64,000 nucleotides of DNA, from contig JALFNK010000010.1 in the NCBI GenBank assembly GCA_022782405.1, positions 62,001 to 126,000 on the forward strand. Direction: 5' to 3'. Below the pieces are notes generated by a model. That model saw nothing but the letters and a program-made list of their open reading frames with translations. It ran no database searches and was not told the DNA's origin. Positions within the stretch are counted from its first letter, which is position 1; each line of letters begins with the position of its first letter. The position numbers and the translations under genes are program-made. This DNA comes from Alistipes sp. GTDB taxonomy: Bacteria; Bacteroidota; Bacteroidia; Bacteroidales; Rikenellaceae. Positions 42,796-51,106 of this stretch are shown piece after piece.

Positions 42796-44076
42796 TTACG
42801 ACCATATCGGCTTCAGCACGCCGAAGAGCAGCGAGGCGATCAGGAATGTCGCGACGATGTTGAAGGCCTGGGCCGTGAGGAACGAGCGCAGGATGTTGCG
42901 GTTCTCGCGCGAGACGATATCCTTGAGGCGCGTGTCGAGGCCGATGCAGACGAAGGCCAGTGAGAAGAAGAGCGTCGAGAGGGTCTTGGCGGCGCCCGTC
43001 TCGGCGAGCTTGCCTGCGGCCGTGGGGACGAAGACGCCGCTCGACTGCAGCAGGCTGAAGACCAGCGAGGCGGCCACGAAGCCGAGGATGAACTTCGGGA
43101 ACTTCTCCCAGACGATGCCCAGCGAGGGGGCCTGTCCGCCCCGCTCGCCCCGCGTCGAGAGGTAGAGGGCGATGAAGAAGGCCACGACGCCGATCAGTAC
43201 GTTCTGCGCCGCCTTGATGATGACGGCGTGGCTGCTGGCCTCCGCACCGACCATCTCGCTCGAGGCCACGACGCCCGACGTCGTGTCGATCGTGCCGCCG
43301 ATCCACGCTCCGGCGACCTCGCGGGCCACCTCCGGGGCGAACAGGTGCGGGAGGATCAGGTGGGCCAGCCACGGCATGAGGTAGATCATCGGCACGACGA
43401 CGATGAGCACCAGCGAGACGATGTAGGAGAGCTTGCGGTCGTCGCCGCCCGCCACGCGAGCCGCGGTGATGCAGGCCGAGACGCCGCAGATCGAGACGCC
43501 GCTCGAGAGGATCATCGCCGAGCGCTCGTCTACCCCTGCGCGGCGTGCCGTGCGGAAGGCGAAGAACCAGACGACGGCCACCACGAGGCACGCCTGGACG
43601 AGGCCGAAGATGCCCGACTTCATGACGTCGCCGATGAGGATCGTCGCGCCGAGGCAGACGACGCCGATCTTGATGAAGAACTCCCCCTGGATGGCGGGCT
43701 TCATCCACGCGGGAACCTGCCAGAGGTTGCGGATGAGCAGTCCGAAGAGCACCGAGAAGAAGACCGACTCGAAGCCGTAGTGGGCCACGACGGGAATCTT
43801 GGCCACGAGCTGCGCCACGAGCGAGACGGCGAAGACCACGGCCAGCGAGGGGATCATGCCCCGCGTGGGGCGGCGCAGCAGGAGGCTCCCGATGTAGAGA
43901 ACCACCAGCACGAGGGCGAAGAGCAGCACGATGTTGTACCAGGCCGTCGTGCCGAGGAGCGTCGAGGGAACGTAGGGCAGGCAGTGGGGTGCGAGGGCGG
44001 CGAGGAGCAGCAGCGGCAGGGAGACCCAGACTACGACCCAATCCTCGGTGCGGAGTTGTTCGATCCGGTTTTTCAT
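42796..44076 (-). CDS. YeiH-family putative sulfate/small-molecule exporter
   Basis: 426 residues with ten or more membrane helices. Family landmarks: GVVCLGATILIGDV, ILSSGVSICGVSACITAA and AGAWIGGTIDTTSGVVAS. The family (UPF0324) has been linked to export of sulfonate or sulfate-type anions, without a firm substrate. It lies 26 bases after the porin gene on the same strand, so an outer/inner membrane pair is possible. Confidence 0.9.
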   Translation of the reverse strand: MKNRIEQLRTEDWVVVWVSLPLLLLAALAPHCLPYVPSTLLGTTAWYNIVLLFALVLVVLYIGSLLLRRPTRGMIPSLAVVFAVSLVAQLVAKIPVVAHYGFESVFFSVLFGLLIRNLWQVPAWMKPAIQGEFFIKIGVVCLGATILIGDVMKSGIFGLVQACLVVAVVWFFAFRTARRAGVDERSAMILSSGVSICGVSACITAARVAGGDDRKLSYIVSLVLIVVVPMIYLMPWLAHLILPHLFAPEVAREVAGAWIGGTIDTTSGVVASSEMVGAEASSHAVIIKAAQNVLIGVVAFFIALYLSTRGERGGQAPSLGIVWEKFPKFILGFVAASLVFSLLQSSGVFVPTAAGKLAETGAAKTLSTLFFSLAFVCIGLDTRLKDIVSRENRNILRSFLTAQAFNIVATFLIASLLFGVLKPIWS

Positions 44077-44102
44077 GGTTTTTTCAGGGATATTTCAAAG
44101 AT

Positions 44103-45278
44103 TTAGAAGATTCCGGAAAACATCAGCGAGACGACATTGCGCGATGCCGTGCCGCGTGCGGCGTAGTGCTCGTAGGTGTAGTTGAGCTGGCAGCGCAGGA
44201 AGCGTACGGGCTGCCACAGCAGTCCGGCCGTCCAGTTCGTCTGGCGCGTGGCGTCGGAGGAGGTGTCCTCGAGGAAGGTGTCGTAGCGTACGAGAGGGGT
44301 CAGCGTCGGCGTGGCGCGCCAGCCGCCCAGGGCGTACCAGCCGCGGCTTTCGAGCAGTCCGCCGTCGCGTACCCCTTCGGGTGCCGGGAGGCCCGTCTCG
44401 CCGCCGATCCACTCGCTGCGCAGGATAACCCGACCCCGGTCGTAGCAGATGCCCGCGCCGTAGCGCACGCGCCGCAGGTATTCCGTGCCGTATTCGCCCC
44501 AATAGTACGAGGCGGCGATCTGCAGCCCCCGCAGCGGGCGGAGTGTCAGCCGGGCCGCGAGGTCCTTCGAAAGGTTGCGGTCGCGGGCGTTGATTCCCTC
44601 GCCGTTGAAGACTCCGAGGTCATAGCTCAAAAAGGCTTCGCCGTCGCGCTCAAGCAGGTCGCCGTAGAGCGTGGCGCCCATGTCGCGGCCCGTGGCCGCG
44701 AGGCCGCAGACGTCGTCGAAGCCCATCAGGCGCTGCAGGGCCAGCGGGTATTCGATCAGCTCGAACTTTAGCGGCGGATAGACCGTATTCTCGATCGAGA
44801 AGGGGATCTTGTATTCGCCCAGCTTGAGCCGCAGCTGCTTCAGGGGTTTGTACTCCAGGTAGGCATCGACGATCTTCGGCGAGGCGAACTCGATCTGTAT
44901 GCGGTAGCCCAGCTTCGGGGCGATTGCTCCCGCCAGGTCGAGGCGCACGCGCTTGATGAAGAAACTCGAGAGCTTGTCGCCGAATTCGTAGCCCAGCTGT
45001 ACATAGCCCGAGACCTTCGGCAGACGGGAAAGCCACTTTTCCGCGGCGGTGCCCTTTGCCGTATTCTCCGTCCCGGGGGTTCCGGGGGTTTCTGCGGCCT
45101 CTGCGGTCTCCGCGGGCCGGAGTTCCGCACGTTCCGCGGCCGGGGCCGTTGCAGCTTCCGTCGGTGCGGGCACCGTCATTGCCGAAGGATTTTCCGCGGC
45201 GGGCGGTTCGGCGGCTCGCACCCCGAACGGGATGAGGAGTAGCAGGACAAGGGACAGCAGATGCGGGGCAGGTCTCAT
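44103..45278 (-). CDS. Phosphate-selective porin O/P-like outer-membrane porin
   Basis: 391 residues; the ATG at 45278 (MRPAPHLLSLVLLLLIPFGVRA) gives a clean signal peptide, whereas the longer frame to 45656 does not. After an Ala/Glu/Pro/Thr-rich spacer (~25-75) comes a beta-barrel with VSGYVQLGYEF, IKRVRLDLAGAIAPKLGYRI, LRLKLGEYKIPFS and a C-terminal LNYTYEHYAARG...F ending, as in OprO/P-type porins. Substrate uncertain. Upstream of the YeiH-type exporter in the same operon. Confidence 0.85.
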   Translation of the reverse strand: MRPAPHLLSLVLLLLIPFGVRAAEPPAAENPSAMTVPAPTEAATAPAAERAELRPAETAEAAETPGTPGTENTAKGTAAEKWLSRLPKVSGYVQLGYEFGDKLSSFFIKRVRLDLAGAIAPKLGYRIQIEFASPKIVDAYLEYKPLKQLRLKLGEYKIPFSIENTVYPPLKFELIEYPLALQRLMGFDDVCGLAATGRDMGATLYGDLLERDGEAFLSYDLGVFNGEGINARDRNLSKDLAARLTLRPLRGLQIAASYYWGEYGTEYLRRVRYGAGICYDRGRVILRSEWIGGETGLPAPEGVRDGGLLESRGWYALGGWRATPTLTPLVRYDTFLEDTSSDATRQTNWTAGLLWQPVRFLRCQLNYTYEHYAARGTASRNVVSLMFSGIF

Positions 45279-45491
45279 GGAAGTTGGTTTTTCTGTTGCA
45301 AATGTCGCTATTTCATCGAGATGCGTCAATACGCGAAAATACCTAAAAAACACCTCCGCGGGGAATTCTGCCGACGGAAAAGTGTCTGTGGCGTCTTCTG
45401 CGGCGCCGGCGCAGCGCGGCCCTGCGCCCGAATCCGGAATCGGGGTAGCGGAAACCGGAATCGGGATAGGCGGCCGAAGCCGCTTTTGCGC

Positions 45492-45499
45492 TATCTTTG
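45492..45499 (+). promoter_or_regulatory. Probable -7 element of the FMN reductase operon
   Basis: TATCTTTG, 23 bases before the ATG at 45523. Just upstream (45434-45476) an 11-base word CCGGAATCGGG occurs twice, about 21 bases apart. Confidence 0.6.
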
Positions 45500-45522
45500 C
45501 CGCAACGAAACACACGAACAAG

Positions 45523-46062
45523 ATGGCAAAACGAGTTCTGATTCTCTCGTCCAGTCCGCGTCGCGGAGGCAACTCCGACCGGCTCTGCGACGAATTCCGG
45601 CGCGGCGCCGAGGAGGCGGGCCACCAGGTCGAAAAGATCTTCCTGCGCGACTTCACGATCCACTACTGTACGGGCTGCGGCGTCTGCAGCCGCGAAGGAC
45701 GTCCCTGCCCCCAGCAGGACGATGCCGCGCGGATCGTCGATCTGATGGTCCGTGCCGACGTCATCGTGATGGCCTCGCCGGTCTATTTCTATACGATGTC
45801 GGCCCAGATGAAGACGCTCATCGACCGCTCCTGCGCCCGCTATACGGAGATCTCCGGCAAGGAGTTCTACCTGCTGCTCACGGCCGCCGAGCCGGACCGG
45901 CAGCTCATGCTGCGCACGGTGGATACGTTCCAGGGATTTTTCGATTGTCTCGAGGAGGCGCGCCTGCGCCGGAGCATCCTCTGCTCCGGGGTATGGAACG
46001 TCGGCGAGGTCGAGGGGCATGCCGCCCTGCAGGAGGCCTATGAGGCGGGACGCAACTGTTGA
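45523..46062 (+). CDS. NADPH-dependent FMN reductase / flavodoxin-family oxidoreductase
   Basis: 179 residues. Flavodoxin-like fold with FMN phosphate loop SSSPRRGGNSDRL, then YCTGCGVCSREGRPCP, a four-cysteine segment typical of the iron-sulfur flavoprotein-like branch, and ASPVYFYTMSAQMKTLIDR. Probably reduces FMN or quinone-like substrates. The acetyltransferase begins 13 bases downstream. Confidence 0.88.
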   Translation: MAKRVLILSSSPRRGGNSDRLCDEFRRGAEEAGHQVEKIFLRDFTIHYCTGCGVCSREGRPCPQQDDAARIVDLMVRADVIVMASPVYFYTMSAQMKTLIDRSCARYTEISGKEFYLLLTAAEPDRQLMLRTVDTFQGFFDCLEEARLRRSILCSGVWNVGEVEGHAALQEAYEAGRNC

Positions 46063-46075
46063 TTGGCCGGGACCC

Positions 46076-46651
46076 ATGACACACGAAGCATTTTTGGAGC
46101 AGGTCCGCAGCCGCGGGCCTCTCGCCTCGGAGGAGATCCGGGCCTACATGCACGAGATGAGCGAACGGGCGCGTCGCATCACCTTCGAAATCAACGGCGC
46201 CTACCACACCCCCGAGGAGCTGCGGGCCCTGTTGTCGGAGCTCTTCGGCCGTGAGGTCGATCCTTCGGTGCGCCTCTTCCCGCCCTTTTACACCGACTAC
46301 GGGCAGAACATCCACCTGGGCCGCGGCGTCTTCATCAACGCCTGCTGCCACTTCCAGGACCACGGGGGCGTAACGCTCGGCGACGGATGCCAGATCGGCC
46401 ACAACGTGGTCTTCGCAACGCTCGACCACGGCCTCGAACCCGCGGACCGCGGGACGACCTATCCGGCACCCATCACGCTGGGCCGCAACGTCTGGGTCGG
46501 ATCGAACGCCACGATCCTCCGCGGCGTGCGGATCGGCGACAATGCCGTGGTGGCTGCCGGGGCCGTCGTTACGAAGGATGTTCCGGCGGAGGTGATCGTC
46601 GGCGGAGTCCCCGCGCGGATTATCGGAAGCATCCACCGCGAAAAGCGGTAG
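46076..46651 (+). CDS. Maltose/galactoside O-acetyltransferase-like hexapeptide protein
   Basis: 191 residues. Left-handed beta-helix of hexapeptide repeats (~90-180: VTLGDGCQIGHNVVF, ITLGRNVWVGSNATIL, VRIGDNAVVAAGAVVT, VIVGGVPARII) with the catalytic His in TLDHGLEP. N-terminal Mac-type helix region. Transfers acetyl from acetyl-CoA to a sugar or similar; substrate unknown. Co-transcribed with the FMN reductase, with a strong terminator behind. Confidence 0.9.
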   Translation: MTHEAFLEQVRSRGPLASEEIRAYMHEMSERARRITFEINGAYHTPEELRALLSELFGREVDPSVRLFPPFYTDYGQNIHLGRGVFINACCHFQDHGGVTLGDGCQIGHNVVFATLDHGLEPADRGTTYPAPITLGRNVWVGSNATILRGVRIGDNAVVAAGAVVTKDVPAEVIVGGVPARIIGSIHREKR

Positions 46652-46680
46652 GAGACACCTCCCGGCAGGAAAAAGAAAAA

Positions 46681-46707
46681 AGCCCTTCCGCAACGGAAGG
46701 GCTTTTT
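46681..46707. terminator. Strong bidirectional terminator
   Basis: AGCCCTTCCG (46681-46690), 3-base loop CAA, CGGAAGGGCT (46694-46703), then TTTT; preceded by an A-rich run, so it works in both directions. Confidence 0.92.
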
Positions 46708-46709
46708 CG

Positions 46710-46789
46710 CTTGCCGCCGGTCCTTGCCGCCGGTCCTTGTCTCCGGGTGTTCCCGGTGGCCGTCGCTTGTCGCCGGTCTTTTCCGACCG
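46710..46789. repeat. GC-rich degenerate repeat spacer
   Basis: Contains CTTGCCGCCGGTC twice in tandem and further variants (CTTGTCGCCGGTC). Same flavour as the spacer after ispH. Gene-free. Confidence 0.6.
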
Positions 46790-47242
46790 TCAGCGCGGCA
46801 TCGGGAACGAGAGGGTCCGCGCATCGAGGTGCGAGCCGATGAACGGCCCCCATACGGGGCGTCTGTCGGGACCCAGGAAGAACTCCGGAGTGGGGTTCCA
46901 GTTCCAGGCCTGTCCGTTCGAGATCGAGAAGACGGGCCCCAGCTGCAGGGTGTTGTTCTCGTTCAGGCGGACCGTCTGTCGGGCGGGATTCATGGGTACG
47001 AGCACCTCGGGAACGGTCTTTTCGGTCTGATTCTCGGCGTTTTCCCGGGGAAGATCCATCGGAAGCGGATAGACCGCGGCGAGATCGGGGCGCCAGAAGT
47101 ACATCTGCGTCATCGTATCGGGGTATTCGAACTTCGGGAGCATCGCCTTGCGGGGATCCTCTCGGCGCAGAATGGGAGACTCCTGGCTCCAGGCGGTCAG
47201 CGCTGCAACGAGCGCAAGGACCGCAAGCAACATACGTTTCAT
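46790..47242 (-). CDS. Small secreted protein of unknown function
   Basis: 150 residues with a clean signal peptide (MKRMLLAVLALVAALTAWSQ) and a strong AAGGAGG ribosome site just upstream. The mature part is rich in Pro, Trp and Asn, with RPDLAAVYPLPMD and NGQAWNWNPTPEFFLGP. No family recognised. It is last in a minus-strand group after recO, separated by 30 bases. Confidence 0.75.
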   Translation of the reverse strand: MKRMLLAVLALVAALTAWSQESPILRREDPRKAMLPKFEYPDTMTQMYFWRPDLAAVYPLPMDLPRENAENQTEKTVPEVLVPMNPARQTVRLNENNTLQLGPVFSISNGQAWNWNPTPEFFLGPDRRPVWGPFIGSHLDARTLSFPMPR

Positions 47243-47272
47243 AATGACCTCCTTTTCTATATCCTTAAAACG

Positions 47273-47998
47273 TCAGAATACCTCTTTTAGTATGCGTACG
47301 GACTGTACGGTGCTGACGGCGTCGAGGTGGTAGCCCAGGTAGACGAGCATGGCGTTGAGGAACTCCGTGCGCTCGGCGCGTGTGAGGGCGATCTCTTCGA
47401 GCCGGCGCACGTCGCTGTGCAGCAGCTCGTCGAGCAGCCGCGAGCACTCCTGCGTCAGGAAGAGCGTATGCGTCGGCCGTGCGGAGACATACTCCCCCTC
47501 GCGGATGTCGAACCACGATCCCGGGATGTAGTCGTTGCCGGGGTGGAAGCCCAGCAGACGGCTCATCTGGGCCAGAAACCAGAGATGGAAGTTCGCCACG
47601 CCCCGCTCGATGGCGTCGAGCGCCCCGACCGAGTTCCAGACGAAGCCGAAGAGCGTCGCATTGGGCTCGCATTCGCGGACCAGACGGTAGAGCACCTCGG
47701 CCATGAAGAGCGCCATGGCCGATTTGCGGACATCGAACGGAATCTCGCGCAACGCGAAGCCGGCGCGCACCTCCTTGAAGCGGTGCATCTCCTGCCGCGG
47801 GGACTCCAGCCCCTCGAACTCCACGGGAAACATCGGTTGGAAAAGCGCCAGCTTCGAACCGCGGCCGTTGCGGCTTCTCACCCCCTGGACCATGTAGCAG
47901 CGGCGCCCCCCGACGTCCGTAAGCAGATAGACGACCAGCGACGAGTCGCCGTATTTGAGCGTATGCAGCACGATGCCGCGCCCCTTGTAGCTCTTCAT
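47273..47998 (-). CDS. recO: DNA repair protein RecO
   Basis: About 241 residues from the ATG at 47998 (MKSYKGRGIVLHTLKYGDSS). N-terminal OB fold and C-terminal helical domain (LLGFHPGNDYIPGSWFDIREG). Helps RecFOR load RecA at single-strand gaps. A longer frame to 48043 would run into prmA. prmA lies 11 bases upstream, so they are co-transcribed. Confidence 0.9.
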   Translation of the reverse strand: MKSYKGRGIVLHTLKYGDSSLVVYLLTDVGGRRCYMVQGVRSRNGRGSKLALFQPMFPVEFEGLESPRQEMHRFKEVRAGFALREIPFDVRKSAMALFMAEVLYRLVRECEPNATLFGFVWNSVGALDAIERGVANFHLWFLAQMSRLLGFHPGNDYIPGSWFDIREGEYVSARPTHTLFLTQECSRLLDELLHSDVRRLEEIALTRAERTEFLNAMLVYLGYHLDAVSTVQSVRILKEVF

Positions 47999-48009
47999 CG
48001 GCGGCGGTT

Positions 48010-48840
48010 TCAGGCCTCGCGGCGTACATGCACGAGGGCCCACCCTTCGCGCGAGGCCGTGGCCGCGAAGCGCAGTCCGAGCCCTTCGGCCACGGCGCGG
48101 ATCGCCGCGACGTCCTCCTCGAAGAAGCCGCTCATGAGCAGGTCGCCGCCCGGGCGCAGCGCCGCGGCATAGGCCGCCATGTCGGCCGTGAGGATATTGC
48201 GGTTGATGTTCGCCACGATGAAGTCGTAGGCGTGGCCCGCGATGCGGCTCACGTCGCCCAGCATCGGCGTGATGCGCTCCGCGACACCGTTCGCGGCGAT
48301 GTTCTCGCGGCAGTTCGCATCGGCCCAGTCGTCAATGTCCACGGCATCGACATGCGCCGCGCCGCGCTGTGCGGCGATGATCGCCAGCACGCCCGTGCCG
48401 CTGCCCATGTCGAGGCCCATGCGTCCCTCGAGGTCGAGGTCCAGCAATGCCCGCGCCATGAGCCAGGTTGTGGCGTGGTGTCCCGTGCCGAACGACATCT
48501 TGGGCATGAGCACCACCTCGGCCTCGCCCTCGGGCGCCGCCTCGTGGAAGGGCGCGCGGATGCGCAGACGCCCCTCGACATCGACCCACGGGAAATTCTG
48601 TTCCCAGAGGGCGTTCCAGTTCTGCGTCTCGATGGCGATGTAACGGCCCCGCAGGCCGTAGCGCCCGAGCAGCGCATCGACCTCGTCCTTGCAGTCGGAG
48701 AGCGCCTCCTTGCGGATGTAGGCCTTCAGCAGGCCGCTGTCGCTCTCGAAGCTCTCGAAGGGGTAGTCGGCCAGCTCGGCCGTGAGGATTTCGGACTGCA
48801 TTTCGTCCGTTGTGGGGACATGTAGGGCTATGTAATCCAT
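48010..48840 (-). CDS. prmA: Ribosomal protein L11 methyltransferase
   Basis: 276 residues. N-terminal substrate-recognition domain, then SAM-binding MGLDMGSGTGVLAIIAA and the substrate-side FIVANINRNIL, in the place of the usual NIL motif. MSFGTGHHATTWLM is highly typical. Methylates L11 lysines. Promoter at 48872-48879; recO follows. Confidence 0.93.
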   Translation of the reverse strand: MDYIALHVPTTDEMQSEILTAELADYPFESFESDSGLLKAYIRKEALSDCKDEVDALLGRYGLRGRYIAIETQNWNALWEQNFPWVDVEGRLRIRAPFHEAAPEGEAEVVLMPKMSFGTGHHATTWLMARALLDLDLEGRMGLDMGSGTGVLAIIAAQRGAAHVDAVDIDDWADANCRENIAANGVAERITPMLGDVSRIAGHAYDFIVANINRNILTADMAAYAAALRPGGDLLMSGFFEEDVAAIRAVAEGLGLRFAATASREGWALVHVRREA

Positions 48841-48871
48841 ATTATGTAAAATTTTCGTATCTTCGCCTGGA

Positions 48872-48879
48872 CAAAGGTA
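48872..48879 (-). promoter_or_regulatory. Probable -7 promoter element of prmA-recO
   Basis: TACCTTTG on the minus strand, 31 bases before the prmA start. On the plus strand TATCTTCG at 48858-48865, one base off consensus, may serve xerD. Confidence 0.6.
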
Positions 48880-48910
48880 ACGATTATTCTTCGAATTCGA
48901 CAGGGCCCGT

Positions 48911-49807
48911 ATGGCGGAAAATACGAAAAAATGGGAGGAGGAGGGGCGCCGCTACCGCACCTACATGAAACTCGAGAAGCGGCTCTCGGACAACACCGTG
49001 CAGGCCTACATGCGCGACCTGCGGCAGTTCGCCCACTTCATCCTGCGCATGTACGACGTCGCGCCCGCAAAGGTCGGTGAGGAGATGATCCGTCGCTATA
49101 TGGCGTGGCTCTACGAGCGCGGGCGCGAGAAGTCGTCGCAGGCCCGGGCGCTGTGCGGCGTAAGGAGCTTCTACAACTTCCTGATGATCAACGACCGCAT
49201 CGAGTCCTCGCCTGCGGAGTTCATCCTTGCGCCCAAGGCCGCGCGGCAGCTTCCCGACGTACTCTCGACCGCGGAGATCGACCGCATCATCGCCGCCGTG
49301 GACGGCACGACGCCCAAGGCACTGCGCGACAGTGCCATGCTCGAGGTGCTCTATTCGTGCGGGCTGCGCGTCTCGGAGCTTACGTCGCTGCGGCTGCAGG
49401 ACCTCTTCTTCGGCGAGGGCTATGTGCGTGTGATCGGCAAGGGCGACAAGCAGCGCCTCGTGCCCGTCAGCGGCGTGGCGCGCGAACGCATCCACCGCTA
49501 TCTGGAGGTGCGGCGTGCTGCGCGGGTCGGCGAGGAGGTGCTCTTCCTGAACAACCGCGGCGGGAAGCTCACCCGCGTGATGGTCTTCACGGTCCTGCGC
49601 GAGGCGGCACGCCGCGCGGGCATCACCAAGCGCATTTCGCCCCACACCTTCCGCCACTCGTTCGCCACGCACCTGCTCGAGGGGGGCGCGAGCATCCGCC
49701 AGGTACAGGAGCTGCTCGGCCACGAGAGCATCCTCACGACCGAGATCTATACCCATCTGGACAACAGCCGCCTGCGCACGGCCGTCGAGGAGCATCTGCC
49801 TCTCTGA
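48911..49807 (+). CDS. xerD: Site-specific tyrosine recombinase XerD
   Basis: 298 residues, housekeeping length. SAM-like N-terminal DNA-binding domain (~10-95) and catalytic domain with the full set R153, K177, H245, R248, H271 and nucleophile Y280 (HTFRHSFATHLLEGGA, LLGHESILTTEIYTHL). Resolves chromosome dimers at dif with XerC. It is distinct from mobile-element integrases and sits between housekeeping genes, so XerD proper is likely. Confidence 0.92.
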   Translation: MAENTKKWEEEGRRYRTYMKLEKRLSDNTVQAYMRDLRQFAHFILRMYDVAPAKVGEEMIRRYMAWLYERGREKSSQARALCGVRSFYNFLMINDRIESSPAEFILAPKAARQLPDVLSTAEIDRIIAAVDGTTPKALRDSAMLEVLYSCGLRVSELTSLRLQDLFFGEGYVRVIGKGDKQRLVPVSGVARERIHRYLEVRRAARVGEEVLFLNNRGGKLTRVMVFTVLREAARRAGITKRISPHTFRHSFATHLLEGGASIRQVQELLGHESILTTEIYTHLDNSRLRTAVEEHLPL

Positions 49808-49931
49808 TGCGGCAGGGCCGTGGCGCGTCGTGCGGACTCCGGCGGAGGCGGGCGGTGCGTCGCTCCGGGTCCTTCCGTCCGCCGGTATCCGTCGGAGGCG
49901 TCCGACCGTCGGAAGGCGGTGCGTCGTTTCG

Positions 49932-49951
49932 GGGCCTTGCGGCCCTTTTTT
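49932..49951 (+). terminator. Terminator of xerD
   Basis: GGGCC TTGC GGCCC followed by six Ts. The stem is short but the U-run is clear. The rest of 49808-49961 is GC-rich low-complexity sequence without a gene. Confidence 0.7.
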
Positions 49952-49961
49952 CATTCCGGAA

Positions 49962-50321
49962 TCAGATTTTGCGGATCGTCGTGTGCGGCGTGAGCCGCAG
50001 CGTCGCGTAGTCCAGTCCCGCGAAGAGCACGAGAATGCCTCCCGGGTGTACGACGGCGGGGAGCAGCTCCGGCAGGGGGCGTTCCGCGCGGCGCAGCCGT
50101 TCGAAGGCAGCGCAGTACTCCGCGGGAAAATCCGGGACGAGCAGCCCGGCGTAGAACTCCGTCGCGGCCTGACGGTCGGGTTCCGGACAGCTGACGATGG
50201 AGAGCAGGCGCCCCGCGGCCGACAGCTCCGCGAGGGGATGGCGGACAAGCCCCGTGGCGGGGCTCCACAGCAGATTAGAGGCTATCCGCCGGCTGGGTTG
50301 TACGGAAGAAGTCATCGGCAA
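49962..50321 (-). CDS. Hypothetical protein at the end of the ten-gene operon
   Basis: 119 residues, no membrane helix or signal. Central part reads TGLVRHPLAELSAAGRLLS, VPDFPAEYCAAFERLRR and PGGILVLFAGLDYATLR. Starts inside the DUF4296 gene (47-base overlap) in another frame; the exact start is uncertain (50321 or 50315). Family not recognised. Its position and sensible codon use favour a real gene. Confidence 0.6.
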   Translation of the reverse strand: MPMTSSVQPSRRIASNLLWSPATGLVRHPLAELSAAGRLLSIVSCPEPDRQAATEFYAGLLVPDFPAEYCAAFERLRRAERPLPELLPAVVHPGGILVLFAGLDYATLRLTPHTTIRKI

Positions 50322-51102
50322 AGATGCGGATGTCGAGTTGTCGTTCGTAGAGCTCCTCGACGGCCTCGGCGGTCGGCGGCGTGTACTCCACGCGGAGCTC
50401 CTCGACGAACATCGAGGGACGCTCCGGACGGGCGTAGAAGCCCAGCAGGTTGAGGTGCAGCCGCCGGTGCGTCGTATCGACGGTGAACAGCCGCGTGAAG
50501 GTCTCCTCGCGGTCGCGCCGCAGCGTGGTCGTGTAGTAGTTCGCCCGGGTGCTGTCCTTGCGCTCGAGCCATGTCGTGGCCTTCAGCCCCCGCCGGTTGC
50601 GGTCGAGCGAGTCGATCATGTAGCGCATCGTGATGCGGTATTCGCCCGGCTGGACGTCGAGCGTATAGCTCAACCGCGCCGTATCGCGCAGCGACTCGAT
50701 ACGCAGCATCGAGTCCGCGATGAGGGTGCGCGTGCAGCTGCGGCGGGCGACATTGTCGATCGTGTCGAGGATTGCCACCTGGCGGTTGTAGCGCTTGCCC
50801 TCGTCCTCGAGCAGGTCGATGGCCCGCTCCACGACGTCGCTCAGGCGGGCGCTCTTGCGCTTCGAGAAGTTGCCGATCGTATAGTGCACGTCGTCGGTCG
50901 TATAGCCGTAGCGGGCGAAGATCGGCTCGTAGATGCGCAGCGAGTCGGTCGCAACCCGCTGGTCGGAGATGTAGGCGTTGGCCAGGTAGGCGTCGCGGAA
51001 GATCATCGCCAGCTGTTCGTCGGGGATGATCTTGTGGCGCGAGCAGGCGGCGCCGAGCAGAAGAAGGGTCGCGAGGACCGCCGTGCGGAGGGTTCGTTTC
51101 AT
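50275..51102 (-). CDS. DUF4296 lipoprotein
   Basis: 275 residues. Lipobox LLLGAAC (Cys20), then IIPDEQLAMIFRDAYLANAYI and YGYTTDDVHYTIGNFSKR, the DUF4296 pattern. A C-terminal ~130 residues (TLDVQPGEYRITMRYM, RLHLNLLGFYARPERP) may be a separate beta domain. Function unknown. Four bases separate it from the FtsX-like gene. Confidence 0.8.
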   Translation of the reverse strand: MKRTLRTAVLATLLLLGAACSRHKIIPDEQLAMIFRDAYLANAYISDQRVATDSLRIYEPIFARYGYTTDDVHYTIGNFSKRKSARLSDVVERAIDLLEDEGKRYNRQVAILDTIDNVARRSCTRTLIADSMLRIESLRDTARLSYTLDVQPGEYRITMRYMIDSLDRNRRGLKATTWLERKDSTRANYYTTTLRRDREETFTRLFTVDTTHRRLHLNLLGFYARPERPSMFVEELRVEYTPPTAEAVEELYERQLDIRIFADDFFRTTQPADSL

Positions 51103-51106
51103 GGCA

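Noticed and set aside
48911..49807. Integrase of a mobile element
   Set aside because: Length, XerD-like residues and housekeeping neighbours fit the dimer-resolution recombinase; no att sites or cargo seen.
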